Shown piece by piece: positions 62,646 to 64,000 of a stretch of DNA of 64,000 nt. Every line of letters begins with the position of its first letter. Position 1 is the stretch's first letter. The notes beneath the pieces are model-generated. The model searched no databases, had not been told where the DNA came from, and saw only the letters and a list, made by a program, of their open reading frames with translations. Where the stretch lies: the NCBI RefSeq assembly GCF_038622445.1, contig NZ_CP152019.1:4128501-4192500 (forward strand), in the 5' to 3' direction. The DNA is from Sporosarcina sp. FSL K6-1522. GTDB lineage: Bacteria; Bacillota; Bacilli; Bacillales_A; Planococcaceae. The position numbers and the translations under genes were made by a program.

Positions 62646-62680
62646 AGACCGCTAATTCGTCCATGAATTAGCGGTCTTTC
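62646..62680 (+). terminator. Intrinsic terminator after SulP gene
   Basis: AGACCGCTAATTC / GAATTAGCGGTCT, 13 bp, then TTTC. Confidence 0.8.
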
Positions 62681-62729
62681 ATATTCCTATACTACATACT
62701 GTCCCTTCATTGAAATAATAAAAATCAGA

Positions 62730-62942
62730 TTAAGTAAAGACCTTATACAAAACATAGCCAATGATTAAGACGACAATTACTATACCTGTCCCTTTCAAAC
62801 CTAGACCACCAACTACATCTGCTAAATTACCGGTTGTTGACCGATTCAATCCATCATTAACCGCACCTGTTGGATTCATTTTGAGTTCTTCTTGCCTTAA
62901 CCGCTCTCTTTTTTCTTCAGGTGTTTCATGTTGATGATTCAA
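62730..62942 (-). CDS. Small single-helix membrane protein (DUF6366-like)
   Basis: About 70 residues: a charged N-terminus (HETPEEKRERLRQEELKMNPTGAVNDGLNR), then a glycine-rich turn and one C-terminal membrane helix (GIVIVVLIIGYVLYKVF). It resembles DUF6366 proteins, which are uncharacterised. The frame start at 62951 falls in the GGAAGGGGTG ribosome-binding site; TTG at 62942, six bases after, is chosen. Confidence 0.7.
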   Translation of the reverse strand: MNHQHETPEEKRERLRQEELKMNPTGAVNDGLNRSTTGNLADVVGGLGLKGTGIVIVVLIIGYVLYKVFT

Positions 62943-63070
62943 GCTTAGCACCCCTTCCGAATCATTTCTGTTTCAGGTGAGATTGAATGCACAAAGATAT
63001 GATTCCAGCTACCTCGTGAATCGAAGAGTCTTTTATGATTATTCAAAACCCGTATCTTCCAAATTTTAAT

Positions 63071-63943
63071 TTATTTTTTCGATACTGGAATCCAAATTTC
63101 GCTTTTTACTGATGGTGAAGTTAAATCTTTACTTTTAATCGACAAGATTTCAGGCCCTTCTATTGCTTGATAGTCGGAAGATGGAAACCACTCAGAATAA
63201 ATCCTTCCCCAAGTTTCCTGTAGTGTACTAGGAAAAGGCCCTATTGAATCGAATACAGCCCATGTTAAGGCAGGGATTTCAAGTTTTGAAAAGTTTTCAG
63301 AGCATTCTTGTGTTGTCGCTACTCCTATATACTGATTGGGCTCTCCTTTTTCTTCCATGCGGCCTTCAGGAAAGTTTGTAGATGCTTGAATCATTCCTTT
63401 AGGTTCAACATTAGAGAGTTTTTTTAATTGATCTATTTTTTCCATAGTCAAAGATTTCCACATCGCTGTAATTTCCGGATTTTCTCCTTCAAAAATAATC
63501 GGGACCCTTTTCATAATACCAACTATGTTAAATGCCTCTTTTTGTTCAATTCGATAATTCATTTCATTTCCTCCTCTAATTGATAATTGAAAGGTCATTA
63601 GTGGATAGGCTTTTAATTGCTGTCCATTATTTCTTGCCTCCGACGGTGTTACACCATGTAAATTTTGAAAAGCCCTAGTAAAAGAGTCCGGTGAACTGTA
63701 TCCATATTTAATTGAAACATCAATTATTTTTATGTTACTATTGTTAAGCTCAAATGCTGCTAAACTAAGTCGTCTACGGCGAATATATTCTGATAACGTA
63801 ATTCCTGCAAGGAAAGAAAACATTCTTTTAAAATGATATTCAGAACAATGAGCTAACCTTGCCACGATTTTGAAGTCTATCTCGTTAGTAAGGTTCTCCT
63901 CAATATACTTCATTGAATCATTCATATTTTTTAGCAAATCCAT
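63071..63943 (-). CDS. AraC family regulator with GyrI-like effector domain
   Basis: A 290-residue regulator. An N-terminal AraC HTH pair (about 1-105) has [40 protein letters not shown] and [28 protein letters not shown]-terminal GyrI-like/SOUL ligand-binding domain (about 125-290) has the usual IWIPVSKK end. It is probably a multidrug- or stress-type sensor. GAAGGAGG precedes the ATG. The last 57 bases of the window are its leader. Confidence 0.92.
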   Translation of the reverse strand: MDLLKNMNDSMKYIEENLTNEIDFKIVARLAHCSEYHFKRMFSFLAGITLSEYIRRRRLSLAAFELNNSNIKIIDVSIKYGYSSPDSFTRAFQNLHGVTPSEARNNGQQLKAYPLMTFQLSIRGGNEMNYRIEQKEAFNIVGIMKRVPIIFEGENPEITAMWKSLTMEKIDQLKKLSNVEPKGMIQASTNFPEGRMEEKGEPNQYIGVATTQECSENFSKLEIPALTWAVFDSIGPFPSTLQETWGRIYSEWFPSSDYQAIEGPEILSIKSKDLTSPSVKSEIWIPVSKK

Positions 63944-64000
63944 TATATGACCTCCTTCATCAATAGAATAACAGGAGTTGAAAATATACGTCCGACAATT

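Overview
The window reads as chromosome of a low-to-mid GC, motile, spore-forming, naturally competent Gram-positive of the order Bacillales, most like a Sporosarcina-type Planococcaceae. The grounds are the Bacillus-type flagellar order flgM-flgN-flgK-flgL-yviE-fliW-csrA-flagellin, comFA/comFC/comFB and comK, degSU, hemEHY, tagO, a CotH spore-coat kinase, and the SecA2/SlaP pair of S-layer Bacillales. There are no rRNA or tRNA genes, CRISPR arrays or insertion sequences.

Layout. 0.1-5.2 kb: probable flagellin-glycosylation genes (a pyruvyl-transferase-like protein, two Maf/DUF115 proteins, one unknown), the leftward set behind a likely sigma-D promoter. 5.2-7.6 kb: a LAGLIDADG endonuclease gene, then the main flagellin gene on the other strand with a group I intron and a second flagellin 3' end behind its stop codon. 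7.6-12.4 kb: csrA, fliW, yviE, flgL, flgK, flgN, flgM. 12.4-15.8 kb: yvyF, comFC, comFA, degV. 15.9-26.7 kb: an EAL/HDOD protein, enoyl-CoA hydratase, a FliS-like protein and a second flagellin, comFB, an ABC exporter, a GNAT enzyme, an S9 peptidase, and cotH facing a Cys/Arg-rich CotG-like gene. 26.8-36 kb: an acyl-CoA ligase, a BceRSAB-type antibiotic-sensing module, lplJ, four tandem 41-residue YhfH-like genes and a 22-copy 21-bp repeat. 36-42.8 kb: hemY-hemH-hemE, hmoB, an M20 amidohydrolase, comK. 43.4-49.1 kb: a lipoprotein, degU-degS, yvyE, an LCP wall enzyme, tagO. 49.4-53 kb: secA2-slaP. 53-64 kb: nagB, malic enzyme, a chemoreceptor, brnQ, a sigma/anti-sigma pseudogene, an SDR, a SulP transporter and an AraC-type regulator.

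How it works together. Motility is the main theme. Sigma-D promoters precede flgM, flagellin, the second flagellin, a glycosylation-cluster gene and the chemoreceptor. FlgM, CsrA and FliW would restrain sigma-D and flagellin translation, and the flagellin leader shows a CsrA-type hairpin plus a Shine-Dalgarno site. DegSU, ComK and the ComF proteins link motility, competence and exoenzyme decisions.

Most unusual features: the group I intron lying after a complete flagellin stop codon and followed by a diverged flagellin tail; a family of 21-bp tandem repeats found three times, each just beyond an intrinsic terminator; four tandem yhfH-like genes; and a Cys-rich CotG-like protein beside cotH. 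Start codons were re-chosen from ribosome-binding sites in many genes, and this is stated where done.
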